A DNA stretch of 16,305 bases from Oxalobacteraceae bacterium (GTDB lineage Bacteria > Pseudomonadota > Gammaproteobacteria > Burkholderiales > Burkholderiaceae_D), in the NCBI GenBank assembly GCA_003132085.1, contig PKWO01000143.1, positions 1 to 16,305 of the forward strand, in the 5' to 3' direction. This document shows, one piece after another, positions 5,570 to 13,979 of the stretch (positions are counted from its first letter, which is position 1; every line of letters begins with the position of its first letter). Made by a program: the position numbers and the translations under genes. The notes beneath the pieces are model-generated. The model saw only the letters and a list, made by a program, of their open reading frames with translations. It searched no databases and was not told the origin of the DNA.

Positions 5570-6729
5570 GGCTTCGCCTTATAATTGCGCACCGCGTTGA
5601 GACTCTCGGCTAGAGTCGGCATTTCTATCGACAAATTACTGCTTTGCACCTGTTTTAGCAGTGCCTGAGCAATCTGGGTTTGTCTGGCACGGGTATCGAA
5701 ATATTTGCCGATCGCATCCTGCGCAGCGATCATGTCGCTGCGAAAAGCCGGCTCGTTGCGCGACAGTAATGCCAGGCGCGCATTCAACAACCGTAACTTC
5801 AAATTTTCGCGAGCGTAATAAGCCTGGGTCGGCGCCAATAACAAGGCGTCCGGGGTTTCCACTGTGCGAACCCGGATCAACTGCCGGATCTCGCCCCACA
5901 TTTCGTCGGCCCAGCTTTGCCACTTATCCTCCAGCGTCGCCGCCCATTCACGTGTGTCGCGGCCCCTGCCTGCGACGACCGCAGATGAGGCTTTCAATTC
6001 GGCACGGCGTGAATTCTTCGGCTGTGTATACGGCAGCGAAGGCTTTTCATCTGACAACAAAGGCATGCCGTCTACTTCGCTGATAAGGCTGTCGAGCCGG
6101 AGCGCGATCCCGGTCGTGTCGAGCGAAGGCAGCGACTTCAACTGGTCGATATCCTTCGCGATAGCGCGGCGTATCGTAATAAACTGCGGTTTGTCGGAGC
6201 GCGAAAGACTGCGGTCCGCATTTTGCAGCGCGATCAGCGCACCCTGCACGTTGCCGGCCAGTTGTAACTGTTGACTGGCGGTCGACAACACTTGTTCTAT
6301 TTCAGCGAGCGCCCAGTCGTCGCGATTCTTCGACAGATCTTGATAGAGTTGCTCAAGCGCCAACTGTTGGCTCTGGGCTTCAATCTGCTTGTTTTCCAGC
6401 ACGCTCACCTTGGCTTGCAACTCCTTGATTCCTTCCTGAGCATTCTTGGCTATCAGTTTCGCTTCAGTGTTGGAAAAATCTCCCTGCTGCAAGCGATGCG
6501 CCAATTCCAGCCGCAATTTACCGATCTCGTCGCGCGAAGACCACCATTGCACTGCTAACAACAGCGCCAGCAACCCCATGCACACATAGACCCACTTCGC
6601 AGCCAGACTCGACCCGAGCTTAGATAGCCTGTCCGGGGATGCCGCAGGGTCGATCATACCCGTCTCATTCGTCGTCAATGAAGCGGCTGGCGGAGGATTT
6701 GATTCAGAAAAAGAGTGCGTTTCGTTCAT
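5566..6729 (-). CDS. hemX: HemX, membrane-anchored haem operon protein
   Basis: This 387-residue protein has a polar Pro/Ser/Ala-rich N-terminus, one transmembrane segment (about 45-63, ending QWW), a coiled-coil-like region (about 65-125) and a long helical periplasmic part. That is the proteobacterial HemX architecture. Databases often label such proteins uroporphyrinogen-III C-methyltransferase, but no methyltransferase motif is seen, so I would not use that name. Its ATG (6729-6727) overlaps the hemD stop codon as ATGA, showing tight coupling. Its TAA (5568-5566) lies inside the ATTAT repeat flanking the MITE-like segment, so the insertion leaves the HemX C-terminus (NYKAKP) intact. Confidence 0.93.
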   Translation of the reverse strand: MNETHSFSESNPPPAASLTTNETGMIDPAASPDRLSKLGSSLAAKWVYVCMGLLALLLAVQWWSSRDEIGKLRLELAHRLQQGDFSNTEAKLIAKNAQEGIKELQAKVSVLENKQIEAQSQQLALEQLYQDLSKNRDDWALAEIEQVLSTASQQLQLAGNVQGALIALQNADRSLSRSDKPQFITIRRAIAKDIDQLKSLPSLDTTGIALRLDSLISEVDGMPLLSDEKPSLPYTQPKNSRRAELKASSAVVAGRGRDTREWAATLEDKWQSWADEMWGEIRQLIRVRTVETPDALLLAPTQAYYARENLKLRLLNARLALLSRNEPAFRSDMIAAQDAIGKYFDTRARQTQIAQALLKQVQSSNLSIEMPTLAESLNAVRNYKAKP

Positions 6730-7535
6730 GCTTTGAATTGTAACGCGGCGAGCAGTCCTTCGTCGCCTGATCCGGTGAGAACCACATCGAGAAAACCCAG
6801 GGTATCGGCGGTTTCCGCAATGCGGACGTGAGGAACAATAATTCTTTGTTGTTGCATTTTTACGACGCTGCGAAGGTCGTCAAGCTGCCCTGCCATCGCC
6901 ATCAAGATGCGCAACGCTTCGGAACTTGTCACAATCCAGTCATTTTTGGTTTCCAGTAGCGTCATGAGTTGTTGCCGGCGGCCATCGGTCAGCTCCGGAC
7001 CGGTACGACTATAGGCCGCCACCTGGGTCACTGCCACACCGTGCCCGCGCAGGTGATCTGCCAGCAATTCACGCCCTGATTCTCCACGGATGATCAATAT
7101 TTTCCGCGAGCGCAATGCACCGACATCCAGAGTTTCCAATAGTGTTTCCGAATCGGTGCGCTGCGGATTGCGCGGACTGAAGATGGTGGCATTGGCATCG
7201 GTCAACCCATGCCGTGCCAGCGCCGCGCGGCTTCCCTCTCCCATCACAGCGACAGCTACTCCCGGAGGCCAGTCGGATAGTTGCGCAAATGCCGCATCAA
7301 TCGCATTCGGACTGACGAAAGCGACCAACGCATAATCCGCCAGGTTGGCAAGCACCGCCCGCAGCGGCGCAGGGTCCGCCAGCGGGTGAATTTCCAGCAA
7401 CGGAAAAACTACCGCTTGACGGCCCAACGCCATCACCCGTTGCGCCAGCAGCGCCGATTGCGCCAATGGGCGGGTGATGACAATGGCGTTAAAATTGTGT
7501 GACGCTTGTGAAGGCTGACTTGATTTATCCGACAT
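6726..7535 (-). CDS. hemD: Uroporphyrinogen-III synthase
   Basis: HemD closes and rearranges hydroxymethylbilane into uroporphyrinogen III, the last common step for haem, sirohaem and cobalamin. The 269-residue protein has the expected two-lobed pattern. It opens with VITRPLAQSALLAQRVMALGRQAVVFPLLEI, has AFVSPNAIDAAF in the first half, and KILIIRGESGRELLADHLRGHG and WIVTSSEALRILM in the second half. The family is weakly conserved, but position between hemC and hemX settles the call. The ATG at 7535-7533 lies 5 nt after the hemC stop, and the stop overlaps the hemX start (ATGA). The protein is about 20 residues longer than the E. coli enzyme, mainly at the N-terminus. Confidence 0.95.
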   Translation of the reverse strand: MSDKSSQPSQASHNFNAIVITRPLAQSALLAQRVMALGRQAVVFPLLEIHPLADPAPLRAVLANLADYALVAFVSPNAIDAAFAQLSDWPPGVAVAVMGEGSRAALARHGLTDANATIFSPRNPQRTDSETLLETLDVGALRSRKILIIRGESGRELLADHLRGHGVAVTQVAAYSRTGPELTDGRRQQLMTLLETKNDWIVTSSEALRILMAMAGQLDDLRSVVKMQQQRIIVPHVRIAETADTLGFLDVVLTGSGDEGLLAALQFKA

Positions 7536-7540
7536 CCGGC

Positions 7541-8509
7541 TTAAGCATCCGCCTGAGCGTCAACCTGACAAGCCGCCAGAATCGCCGACGCATCCTGCGC
7601 CTGCAGGAGTTCGACGATTTGCCGCGCCAGCGCTTCCGGATTGTCAGCGGGGCCAGTCGCATCAGCGGCGGCAATCCGTTGCCCGTCGGGGGTCGCCACC
7701 ATCGCGCGCAAGCGCATGGCCGCGCCCTCGATCGCAGCAAAGGCGGCCAGCGGGATTTGACAACTGCCGCCAAACATCCTGGACACGGCGCGTTCAGCCA
7801 AAACCGCCCTGGCGGTTGCCTGATGGTTAAGTGGCGCCAGCCAACTACGCAGGTCGCCGCGGGTCGAGTCTATTTCAATCGCCATCGCGCCTTGTCCCGG
7901 AGCAGGCAGGCTTTGTTCAGGCGCAATCAATGCCCGTATGCGTTGCGGCAAGCCTAATCGCTTCAAGCCCGCCGCGGCTAGGATGATCGCCGCATATTCG
8001 CCGCGATCCAGTTTACCCAGGCGCGTGTCGAGATTGCCGCGCAATGGGCGAATTAACAGCTTCGGATAACGTGCAGCAATCAGCGCCTGGCGCCGCAAGC
8101 TGCTGGTTCCCAATATGGCGCCATCGGGCAGCGCGTCCAGCGATGCATAGTCATTGGAGACGAAGGCATCGCGCGGATCTTCGCGCTCTAGTACGGCCGC
8201 CAACTCGAAACCGGCCGGCAAATCCATTGGCACGTCTTTCAAGGAATGGACTGCCAGATCAGCAAGGCCATCGGCCATTGCAACCTCCAATTCCTTGACA
8301 AACAAACCCTTTCCACCGACTTTCGACAAGGTGCGATCAAGTATTTGATCGCCCCGCGTAGTCATGCCGAGGATTTCTATATTGCAGTGGGGATATAATA
8401 GCGACAACTGTGCCTTTACATGCTCAGCTTGCCACATTGCCAAGCGACTTTCACGGGAGGCGATCACTAACTTGGATGGAGATGATATTTTCAAAACAGA
8501 CTCTTTCAA
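7541..8509 (-). CDS. hemC: Porphobilinogen deaminase (hydroxymethylbilane synthase)
   Basis: HemC polymerises four porphobilinogens to hydroxymethylbilane in the cytoplasm. Visible landmarks are KLVIASRESRLAMWQAEHV near the N-terminus, GGKGLFVKELE, the catalytic aspartate in AVHSLKDVP (D92), the arginine-rich SSLRRQA and the signature ERAVSRMFGGSCQIP. In that signature C250 carries the dipyrromethane cofactor. Length (322) is normal. No ATG is available at the N-terminus. I take TTG 8509-8507, but a second TTG five codons on (8494-8492), with AAAGAG ahead of it, is an equally plausible start. It is the first gene of the haem operon and divergent from ppc, so its promoter should lie in 8510-8710. 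Confidence 0.96.
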   Translation of the reverse strand: MKESVLKISSPSKLVIASRESRLAMWQAEHVKAQLSLLYPHCNIEILGMTTRGDQILDRTLSKVGGKGLFVKELEVAMADGLADLAVHSLKDVPMDLPAGFELAAVLEREDPRDAFVSNDYASLDALPDGAILGTSSLRRQALIAARYPKLLIRPLRGNLDTRLGKLDRGEYAAIILAAAGLKRLGLPQRIRALIAPEQSLPAPGQGAMAIEIDSTRGDLRSWLAPLNHQATARAVLAERAVSRMFGGSCQIPLAAFAAIEGAAMRLRAMVATPDGQRIAAADATGPADNPEALARQIVELLQAQDASAILAACQVDAQADA

Positions 8510-8555
8510 TTTTCGTTGTTACTGACCACTGAACCCGCATTGGTAATACCCGTAA

Positions 8556-8575
8556 CCCTGGGAGTGTTCCCGGGG
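8556..8575 (+). other. GC-rich hairpin in the hemC-ppc divergent region
   Basis: CCCTGGGA (8556-8563) and TCCCGGGG (8568-8575) pair over eight positions with one U-G around a GTGT loop in plus-strand RNA; minus-strand RNA would have one mismatch. It lies in the 201-bp gap between the divergent hemC and ppc starts. No T tract follows. It could be a leader structure or a protein-binding dyad. I see no convincing sigma-70 promoter in this gap. Confidence 0.3.
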
Positions 8576-8710
8576 CGGCCGTCCGCTTACAAGGGGACAG
8601 CATGCTGTTTGAAACATCTGCTTACCCTAAATTTTAACCCGGATTTAGTAGTAAACCCTGTCCAACTACCACACACACACTTTCCGACAAGCTGATTGCA
8701 ATCGTCCACT

Positions 8711-11584
8711 ATGGCAAAACAACCGAATACCTCATCGCGTGCCGCCAAGGCAACCACAGATAAAGACGCTCCACTGAAAGAAGATATTCGGCTGCTAGGC
8801 CGCCTATTGGGCGATGTGTTGCGCGAACAGGAAGGTGACGCAGTCTTCGCCGTGGTCGAAACAATTCGCCAGACCGCCGTGCGCTTTCGGCGCGAGTCGG
8901 ATGCGCAAGCAGGTGCAGACCTGAATAAATTGCTGAAAAAATTGACCCGCGACCAGACCATTTCGGTGGTGCGCGCATTTTCTTATTTTTCGCACCTGGC
9001 CAATATTGCTGAAGACCAGCACCACAACCGCCGCCGCCGCGCGCACTTGCTGGCTGGTTCTGCGCCGCAACAGGGTAGCATAGGCTTTGCGTTGGCGAAA
9101 CTGGATGACGCCGGCGTCACCGGCGCTGCGGTGCGGACTTTCTTTAAGGATGCGCTGATTTCGCCGGTGCTGACCGCCCATCCGACCGAGGTACAGCGCA
9201 AAAGCATCTTGGATGCCGAACATGCGATTGCCCGATTGCTGGCCGAGCGCGACCAGCCGCTGACCCCGAAGGAGCGAGCCACCAACGGCGAACTGCTGCA
9301 CGCCCATATCGCCACATTGTGGCAAACCCGCATGTTGCGTTACTCAAAGCTCACTGTCGAAGATGAAATCGAGAACGCTCTCTCCTATTATCGGATCACC
9401 TTTCTGCGCGAATTACCCGGTTTATACGACGATATCGAGGGCGAAATTGCAGCGCAGTTCCCGCAGCGCGCAAACAGTGCCGGTCAGCGCGAATTGGCGC
9501 CTTTTCTGCAAATGGGTAGCTGGATCGGGGGCGACCGCGACGGCAATCCGAACGTCAACGCAGGGACCATGCAACACGCGCTGGCCCGGCAGTCGACGAC
9601 GATTCTCGATTTCTACCTGGATGAAGTGCATGCGCTGGGCGCCGAATTGTCCATCTCCAACATCCTGGTCAGCGTCAGCCCCGAACTGGAACTCCTGGCC
9701 ATCGCATCACCCGACAACTCCGCACACCGTACCGACGAACCCTATCGGCGCGCATTGATCGGCATTTACGCGCGCCTGGCCGCCACCGCGCGCGCGCTCG
9801 GCGCCACCAATATCCTGCGCCAGGAAGTCGGCCCGGCAGCTCCGTACGCCAGTTCCGCTGAGTTTTCAGCGGAACTGCAGGTCATCGTCGATTCGCTCAG
9901 GCTCCATCACGGCGCCGTGTTGATCAAACCGCGTTTGGCGATGCTCAAACGCGCATCGGAGATCTTCGGATTCCATCTGGCCACCCTCGACATGCGGCAG
10001 AGTTCGGACGTGCATGAACGCGTGCTCGCGGAATTGTTCGCCCGCGCTAAAGTGGAAGCACGCTACGCTGAATTGACCGAGCAGCGCAAAATCGAGTTGC
10101 TACTGGAAGAACTGGGCAAACCTCGTTTGCTCTACTCGCCCTATATCAATTATTCGGATGAAACCAATTCCGAGCTGTCGATCTTGCGCACCGCCCGCGT
10201 CATCCGTCAACGCTATGGCGAGCGGGCGATTCGCAACTACATCATTTCGCATACTGAAACCGTATCGGATTTACTGGAAGTATTTTTATTGCAAAGGGAA
10301 ACCGGCCTGTTACGCACAGAATGGGATGGTGCGGACGAAGCGGCAGACGGCGCTCTCAACACCGAGTTGGAGTTGATGGTCATCCCGCTGTTCGAAACCA
10401 TTCCGGACTTACGCTGCGCGGCGGAAATCATGGAAAGCCTGATGGAATTGCCGCAAGTCGGCCGCCTGATCGCCAAGCAGGGACGAATACAAGAAGTCAT
10501 GCTCGGCTACTCTGATTCCAACAAGGACGGCGGATTCCTGACATCGAATTGGGAACTCTACAAGGCGGAAACAGGCTTGGTCCAGGTATTTGACCGAGCC
10601 GGCGTCAAATTGCGCCTGTTCCACGGACGCGGCGGCACCGTTGGACGCGGCGGCGGCCCCAGCTACGAAGCAATCGTGGCGCAACCGTCCGGCACCGTGA
10701 ACGGGCAAATTCGCCTGACGGAGCAAGGTGAAATCATAGCGTCGAAATTTTCCAACCCGGAGATCGGTCGCCGCAACCTGGAATTGCTGGTCACCGCTAC
10801 ACTGGAAGCCAGCTTGATGCCACATGCAGTAGACGGAAAACGCGCGAAAAAATTGACCGAATTCGAAAGCGTGATGGAAGAATTATCGGAACGCGCGTAC
10901 AAAGCCTATCGCAATCTCGTGTATGAAACGCCTGGCTTCACTGATTATTTCTTTTCAGCAACGCCGATTGCAGAAATTGCCGAACTCAATATCGGTTCCC
11001 GCCCTGCTTCACGCAAATCCACACGTCGCATTGAAGACTTGCGAGCCATTCCGTGGGGATTTTCGTGGGGTCAATGCCGGCTGTTGCTACCAGGGTGGTT
11101 CGGGTTCGGCAGCGCGGTCTCGTCGTGGTTGCAGGAGGGCGATGCCGCCGCGAAGGTCAAAAAATTGGCTACTTTGCGCGCAATGTTCCGTGAATGGCCA
11201 TTTTTCGCCACCCTGCTATCCAATATGGATATGGTATTGTCAAAGACCGATCTGGCCGTGGCATCTCGTTATGCGGAGCTGGTGGTCGACAGAAAACTGC
11301 GAAACAGCATTTTCAAACGCATCTCGGTCGAACATGAGTTGACCTGGACTTGCCTGTCGAACATCACCGGCATGAAAGAACGTTTAGCGGGTAACCCGAC
11401 CTTGGCGCGTTCGATCAAGAATCGTTTTGCATATCTTGATCCGCTCAATCACTTGCAGGTCGAGTTAATCAAGCGCCATCGCGCCTACACGGTGGTTGAC
11501 GGCCGCAAAATCGATGAGCGAGTCCGGCGCGGCATCCATTTGTCGATTAACGGCATTGCAGCGGGGCTGCGCAATACCGGTTGA
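8711..11584 (+). CDS. ppc: Phosphoenolpyruvate carboxylase
   Basis: Ppc carboxylates phosphoenolpyruvate with bicarbonate to form oxaloacetate, refilling the TCA cycle. From the ATG at 8711 the protein has 957 residues, slightly longer than the E. coli enzyme (883). All hallmark motifs are present: VLTAHPTE with the catalytic histidine (H157), GGDRDGNPNV (about 273), LGYSDSNKDGG (about 597-607), LFHGRGGTVGRGGGPS (about 635-650) and the invariant C-terminus RNTG. An in-frame TTG at 8696 would add five residues (MQSST). Neither start has a clear Shine-Dalgarno, and I prefer the ATG because MAKQ... reads as a natural start. The extra length is an Ala/Lys-rich N-terminal tail. It is divergent from hemC. 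Confidence 0.97.
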   Translation: MAKQPNTSSRAAKATTDKDAPLKEDIRLLGRLLGDVLREQEGDAVFAVVETIRQTAVRFRRESDAQAGADLNKLLKKLTRDQTISVVRAFSYFSHLANIAEDQHHNRRRRAHLLAGSAPQQGSIGFALAKLDDAGVTGAAVRTFFKDALISPVLTAHPTEVQRKSILDAEHAIARLLAERDQPLTPKERATNGELLHAHIATLWQTRMLRYSKLTVEDEIENALSYYRITFLRELPGLYDDIEGEIAAQFPQRANSAGQRELAPFLQMGSWIGGDRDGNPNVNAGTMQHALARQSTTILDFYLDEVHALGAELSISNILVSVSPELELLAIASPDNSAHRTDEPYRRALIGIYARLAATARALGATNILRQEVGPAAPYASSAEFSAELQVIVDSLRLHHGAVLIKPRLAMLKRASEIFGFHLATLDMRQSSDVHERVLAELFARAKVEARYAELTEQRKIELLLEELGKPRLLYSPYINYSDETNSELSILRTARVIRQRYGERAIRNYIISHTETVSDLLEVFLLQRETGLLRTEWDGADEAADGALNTELELMVIPLFETIPDLRCAAEIMESLMELPQVGRLIAKQGRIQEVMLGYSDSNKDGGFLTSNWELYKAETGLVQVFDRAGVKLRLFHGRGGTVGRGGGPSYEAIVAQPSGTVNGQIRLTEQGEIIASKFSNPEIGRRNLELLVTATLEASLMPHAVDGKRAKKLTEFESVMEELSERAYKAYRNLVYETPGFTDYFFSATPIAEIAELNIGSRPASRKSTRRIEDLRAIPWGFSWGQCRLLLPGWFGFGSAVSSWLQEGDAAAKVKKLATLRAMFREWPFFATLLSNMDMVLSKTDLAVASRYAELVVDRKLRNSIFKRISVEHELTWTCLSNITGMKERLAGNPTLARSIKNRFAYLDPLNHLQVELIKRHRAYTVVDGRKIDERVRRGIHLSINGIAAGLRNTG

Positions 11585-11613
11585 TACTGACGAGGCATGA
11601 TTTTGCGCGGGTG

Positions 11614-11650
11614 TAAAATACCGATTCGATACCTCCCGTATCGAGAGGAG
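11614..11650 (+). promoter_or_regulatory. Promoter element, 5' hairpin and ribosome binding site of the DUF427 gene
   Basis: TAAAAT (11614-11619, five of six matches to TATAAT) would start transcription around 11626. A 6-bp stem begins there: CGATAC (11627-11632), loop CTCCC, GTATCG (11638-11643). The purine-rich Shine-Dalgarno GAGAGGAG (11643-11650) follows directly, 5 nt before the ATG. The loop bases can pair with GGAG of the Shine-Dalgarno. No clear -35 is seen. Confidence 0.4.
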
Positions 11651-11655
11651 AAATC

Positions 11656-11946
11656 ATGCCGAAAGCAATTTGGCACCGCGCAGTCATTGCCGAAGCCGCA
11701 AACGAGGCTGTGAAAACCGTCGAGGGCAATACGTATTTTCCGATCGAAGCGGTGCACAAGGAATTTCTGCAAGACAGCCACACGCATACAGTTTGCCCGT
11801 GGAAAGGCACGGCCAGTTACTTCGATGTCGTGGTAGCGGGCGAAGTCAACGCCGATGCGGCTTGGTATTACCCGCAACCGAAAGAAGCGGCAAAGCAGAT
11901 TACCGGCTATGTCGCGTTCTGGAAGGGTGTTCAGGTAGAGGCTTGA
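11656..11946 (+). CDS. DUF427 family protein
   Basis: This 96-residue protein carries the DUF427 pattern across its whole length. It has IAEAANEAVKTVEGNTYFPIEAV, then the conserved centre HTHTVCPWKGTASYFDVVV, and the end AAWYYPQPKEAAKQITGYVAFWKGVQV. Members are small cytoplasmic proteins of unknown function with a beta-barrel-like fold. The CPWKG cysteine and histidine cluster is the most conserved part and may form a functional site (inference). The ATG at 11656 has a very strong Shine-Dalgarno, GAGAGGAG. It lies 71 bp after ppc with its own -10-like sequence and no terminator between, so it may be both co-transcribed and independently expressed. Confidence 0.92.
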   Translation: MPKAIWHRAVIAEAANEAVKTVEGNTYFPIEAVHKEFLQDSHTHTVCPWKGTASYFDVVVAGEVNADAAWYYPQPKEAAKQITGYVAFWKGVQVEA

Positions 11947-11959
11947 ATGTATTGCCAAC

Positions 11960-12002
11960 TTGCTCGCCGCTTGACATTTTTTCAGGTGCGGCGATTGAGC
12001 AA
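11960..12002. other. Bulged inverted repeat between convergent DUF427 and LytTR genes
   Basis: TTGCTC-GCCGC (11960-11970) is complementary to GCGGC-GATT-GAGCAA (11988-12002) with a 4-nt bulge, enclosing 17 nt. The right half lies in the last codons of the response regulator gene. The T run TTTTTT is in the loop, not after the stem, so a standard intrinsic terminator is not supported. It may still slow polymerase at this convergent junction. Confidence 0.35.
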
Positions 12003-12788
12003 CGCCTTCACAATCGGCCATTGACGACGGGAAATCGGCAAGCGTTCATCAATATCGCGCAAGATCACCTGCCACGACTCCATTGACTTGTCGCCTTCAC
12101 CGCTCGGTTCGCCTCCGTGGATGCCGCGCTCGACGCCGACGATTGCATTGCGCGCAACCAGCGTGTTTCGATGCACGCGCACAAGTTGCGTGCCCAACTC
12201 TTCTTCGATCGATAGCAAAGATTCTTCGATCACGAATTCCCGCAGTTTGGTGCGCAGCGTGACATATTTCAATTCGGCTTTAAAGTACACCACATCGGCA
12301 ACCGGCACCAACAGCAGGCGTCCGCGTTCCGGCACCGAGAAATTCACGCGTTGCATGCGCAAATCGTTGACGGTAGCCGCAATCGCCCGCTGCTGCAACG
12401 GCGGAGTAACGCGCAATGCGCAGGCTCGGCGGATGGCATCTGCCAAACGGGCGGCGCGTACCGGCTTCAACAAGTAGTCGATTGCATGTACTTCAAATGC
12501 CTTCAGTGCATAGGCATCGAACGCCGTCAAGAAAATCACCGCCGGCGCCCCACTTTCCTGACCGGCAAGGTGAGCGGCCAGCTCAATGCCGCTCATGCCG
12601 GGCATCTGAATGTCCATTAACACAATATCCGGTCTGCTGGCGGCAATGCCGTCCAGCGCTGCCTGCGCATGCTCGGCCTGCCCCACCAGTTCATGCGGGC
12701 ACTCAGCCGCGATGTCCGACAACAAGGTTGTCAATCGAGCGCGAGCCGGCGCTTCGTCATCGACGATAAACAGTCGCGGAATCATCAT
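11982..12788 (-). CDS. LytTR-type response regulator (AlgR/LytR-like)
   Basis: This protein has 268 residues from ATG 12788-12786. The N-terminal receiver domain (about 4-125) has the acidic pair D10-D11, the phospho-acceptor D59 in VLMDIQMPG, a T in FLTAFDAYA and K in YLLKPV. The C-terminal LytTR DNA-binding domain (about 160-265) contains VVYFKAELKYVTLRT and LVRVHRNTLVARNAI. The start is uncertain: an ATG at 12815 would add nine residues (MSEVTNHVQ) and overlap the kinase stop by 17 nt; neither has a well-placed Shine-Dalgarno. It is co-transcribed with the LytS/AlgZ-type kinase just upstream and should be phosphorylated by it. Target genes are unknown. Confidence 0.95.
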   Translation of the reverse strand: MMIPRLFIVDDEAPARARLTTLLSDIAAECPHELVGQAEHAQAALDGIAASRPDIVLMDIQMPGMSGIELAAHLAGQESGAPAVIFLTAFDAYALKAFEVHAIDYLLKPVRAARLADAIRRACALRVTPPLQQRAIAATVNDLRMQRVNFSVPERGRLLLVPVADVVYFKAELKYVTLRTKLREFVIEESLLSIEEELGTQLVRVHRNTLVARNAIVGVERGIHGGEPSGEGDKSMESWQVILRDIDERLPISRRQWPIVKALLNRRT

Positions 12789-12798
12789 TTGCACGTGG

Positions 12799-13842
12799 TT
12801 AGTTACCTCTGACATACGGAAAATGCAAATGCACCTCAAATCGCCCGTTCTTGACAGTCGTGGTCAATTTCGCCTCGACATCATATAGCAGCGCAAGACG
12901 CTCGCGGATGTTCTGCAGGGCCATATGGTTGCCGACCTTGCCCGGCGTCTCCGACCAGGCGAGATCCGGCATCGCATTGATTACCACGATCTCGATGCGA
13001 TCGCTTCTGCGCGTCAATGCAATTTCGATCAGCACCGGCTCCCGTGCCGGCTCCACACCGTAGTGTACGGCGTTCTCCAGTATCGGCTGCAACAGCAAGG
13101 AAGGAACCTGGGCTTTGCGCAACAGTTTATCGCTGATGTTGACGGCCTTCCATTGCACCTGCAGGCGTTCGCCCAAACGCACTTTCTCAATCGACAGGTA
13201 TTGCCTGCACAGGCGTATTTCCGCCTCCAGACTGGTAACGTCGCGAGCGTCGCGCATCAACACCCTGAATAAGTCCGCCAAATCCTCCAGCGTTGTTTCG
13301 GCCTTATGCGGCTCGCTACGAATCAGGGATATCACCGCATTCAGACTATTGAACAGGAAATGCGGGCGAATTCGCGCCTGCAACGCTTGCAGACGCGCTT
13401 CCGACAGGGCGGGAGAAAAAGCCCGGGTACGCAACTCAAAGTAATGTTGCAACAGCATACCGAACCCGGCTGCCACCCACATCCCTTCGGTCATAGTCAA
13501 CATGCTCAAGTCGCTCTGCAACACCGGACCGGACAGCACAAAACGAATCAGACCGGCCGTGATCGCCGCCGGAACCAGCGCGCACAACACACGTTGCCCC
13601 CACGGCATCACCGTGCGGGCGATGCGGCGCAGTCCGCACAAGACCAGCAACGACCCCAGACAAGCCGGTTCAGCCAGGACCGCCGCATTCAAAAAAGCGG
13701 GTAAACCTGCTCCATGCACGACGATTACCACCAATACCGCCCCATTGACCGCAAGCAAGGCGCGGCTCATGACGCCGATATTGCAGCAATCGGGAATCAC
13801 CATCTCGGACTGCAAAGTACTGGGGGCGGACGACTGCGGCAT
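12799..13842 (-). CDS. LytS/AlgZ-type sensor histidine kinase
   Basis: This is a membrane kinase of the His_kinase (PF06580) class, 347 residues from ATG 13842-13840. The N-terminal half holds about four hydrophobic segments (about 27-50, 52-73, 83-105, 119-135). The phospho-acceptor motif follows: ARIRPHFLFNSLNAVISLI, with H161. The ATP-binding part has LLQPILENAVHYGVEP (N257) and a glycine-containing GKVGNHMALQNIRERL. No separate sensor domain is present, so the membrane part is the likely input. Upstream in-frame TTG codons (13914, 13854) could extend it by up to 24 residues; none has a good Shine-Dalgarno. Its downstream neighbour is the cognate LytTR regulator. It is divergent from argH. 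Confidence 0.94.
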   Translation of the reverse strand: MPQSSAPSTLQSEMVIPDCCNIGVMSRALLAVNGAVLVVIVVHGAGLPAFLNAAVLAEPACLGSLLVLCGLRRIARTVMPWGQRVLCALVPAAITAGLIRFVLSGPVLQSDLSMLTMTEGMWVAAGFGMLLQHYFELRTRAFSPALSEARLQALQARIRPHFLFNSLNAVISLIRSEPHKAETTLEDLADLFRVLMRDARDVTSLEAEIRLCRQYLSIEKVRLGERLQVQWKAVNISDKLLRKAQVPSLLLQPILENAVHYGVEPAREPVLIEIALTRRSDRIEIVVINAMPDLAWSETPGKVGNHMALQNIRERLALLYDVEAKLTTTVKNGRFEVHLHFPYVRGN

Positions 13843-13927
13843 GAGGTTGGTCAACGATAATCGGATGTTTTCAGGATACGTTCCATCAATACCACAAGTT
13901 GCAAACCAGTTCAATTTCCATGCTGAG

Positions 13928-13956
13928 TCGAAACAACAACGGGCTTGTTCTATAAT
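13928..13956 (+). promoter_or_regulatory. Sigma-70 promoter of argH
   Basis: TCGAAA (13928-13933, four of six matches to TTGACA) is followed after exactly 17 nt by a perfect TATAAT (13951-13956). The transcript should begin near 13963. That leaves only about 5 nt before the first in-frame ATG (13968) but about 17 nt before the second (13980). Confidence 0.7.
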
Positions 13957-13979
13957 CTAGCAATTAAATGGAACCCACC

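Noticed and set aside
8670..8680. Short CA-dinucleotide run before ppc
   Set aside because: About five units only; outside coding sequence and too short to be a meaningful phase-variable repeat.
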